Assembly (NCBI RefSeq): GCF_016772475.1
Contig: NZ_CP068595.1
Coordinates: 2,170,001-2,234,000, forward strand
DNA: 64,000 bases
From: Paenibacillus sonchi
GTDB taxonomy: Bacteria > Bacillota > Bacilli > Paenibacillales > Paenibacillaceae
Reading direction: 5' to 3'
The notes under the pieces are model-generated. The model worked only from the letters and a program-made list of their open reading frames with translations, was not told the DNA's origin and did no database searches. The number at the start of each line of letters is the position of its first letter. Positions within the stretch are counted from its first letter, which is position 1. The position numbers and the translations under genes were made by a program. Positions 63,925 through 64,000 of this stretch are shown here, piece by piece.

Positions 63925-64000
63925 GTGCCTTATTTAACGACTAACACATTAACCAGCAGACCCACCAGGGGGCTGGGCATCATTAGCCAGGTAATCATAA
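63925..64000 (+). CDS. Start of an unidentified gene, cut by the window edge
   Basis: A perfect AAGGAGG lies 7 bases before GTG 63925. The frame reads VPYLTTNTLTSRPTRGLGII and stays open to the window edge (25 codons). I do not recognise it. An alternative ATG inside the ribosome site region (63918) stops after eight codons. A possible sporulation promoter precedes it. Confidence 0.6.
   Translation, partial: MPYLTTNTLTSRPTRGLGIISQVII

Overview
The window looks like a chromosomal segment of a spore-forming, soil-type Firmicute close to Paenibacillus. I infer this from the alpha/beta small acid-soluble spore protein, a spore-type transglutaminase (Tgl), a giant S-layer-homology protein, several YesM/YesN two-component systems beside sugar ABC transporters, AGGAGG ribosome binding sites and frequent GTG/TTG starts. 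No rRNA, tRNA, CRISPR array, phage or intact insertion sequence was seen.

Layout. (1) 1-8.8 kb: a leftward sugar-uptake operon (lipoprotein binding protein, two permeases, a DUF2961/GH172 glycosidase, a second binding protein running off the left edge), divergent from a YesM-like kinase and YesN-like regulator. (2) 8.8-11.7 kb: a decayed stretch with an SRPBCC remnant, an XRE/MmyB regulator with its middle deleted, an intact SDR gene and a small gene broken by a stop. (3) 11.7-18.5 kb: a leftward operon of ABC transporter, LacI regulator, BadF-type kinase and GH4 phospho-glycosidase, preceded by LacI-type palindromes. (4) 18.9-19.2 kb: a tandem array of seven hairpin units. (5) 19.3-23.3 kb: SWIM protein, UPF0158 remnant, udk, threonine aldolase. 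(6) 23.7-30 kb: four-gene glycan cluster plus a fifth glycosyltransferase-type gene (three GT2, one pyruvyl transferase, one flippase). (7) 30.4-36.8 kb: a 2123-residue SLH surface protein. (8) 36.9-43.3 kb: mutarotase, M20 amidase, ald-adeR-tgl and a SASP gene. (9) 43.4-61.9 kb: a polysaccharide-utilisation region with a regulator/kinase pair, a divergent membrane-anchored binding protein, an Lpl-type ABC transporter, a secreted clan GH-A glycosidase, cytoplasmic GH3, GH105 and an unrecognised probable (alpha/alpha)-toroid enzyme. (10) 62-64 kb: hflX, a candidate structured RNA and the start of a further gene.

How the parts work together. Three glycan-uptake systems dominate. In the 43-62 kb region the secreted enzyme would cut the polymer outside, the LplBC-type transporter would import oligomers, and the GH105, toroid and GH3 proteins would finish them inside, under control of the kinase/regulator pair. 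In the 12-18 kb operon an ABC-imported sugar may be phosphorylated by the BadF kinase and then split by the NAD-dependent GH4 enzyme.

Two cross-cutting observations. First, five genes carry a frameshift, each repairable by adding one base to a short homopolymer; this points to sequencing error, so those genes may be intact in the organism. Second, the long intergenic regions carry several families of hairpin-forming repeats. Some occur at more than one locus, and at two sites an array lies next to a shared AT-rich block located upstream of a gene. Together with a possible 280-nt structured RNA beside hflX and the unknown enzyme at 60.2 kb, these repeats are the least explained content of the window.
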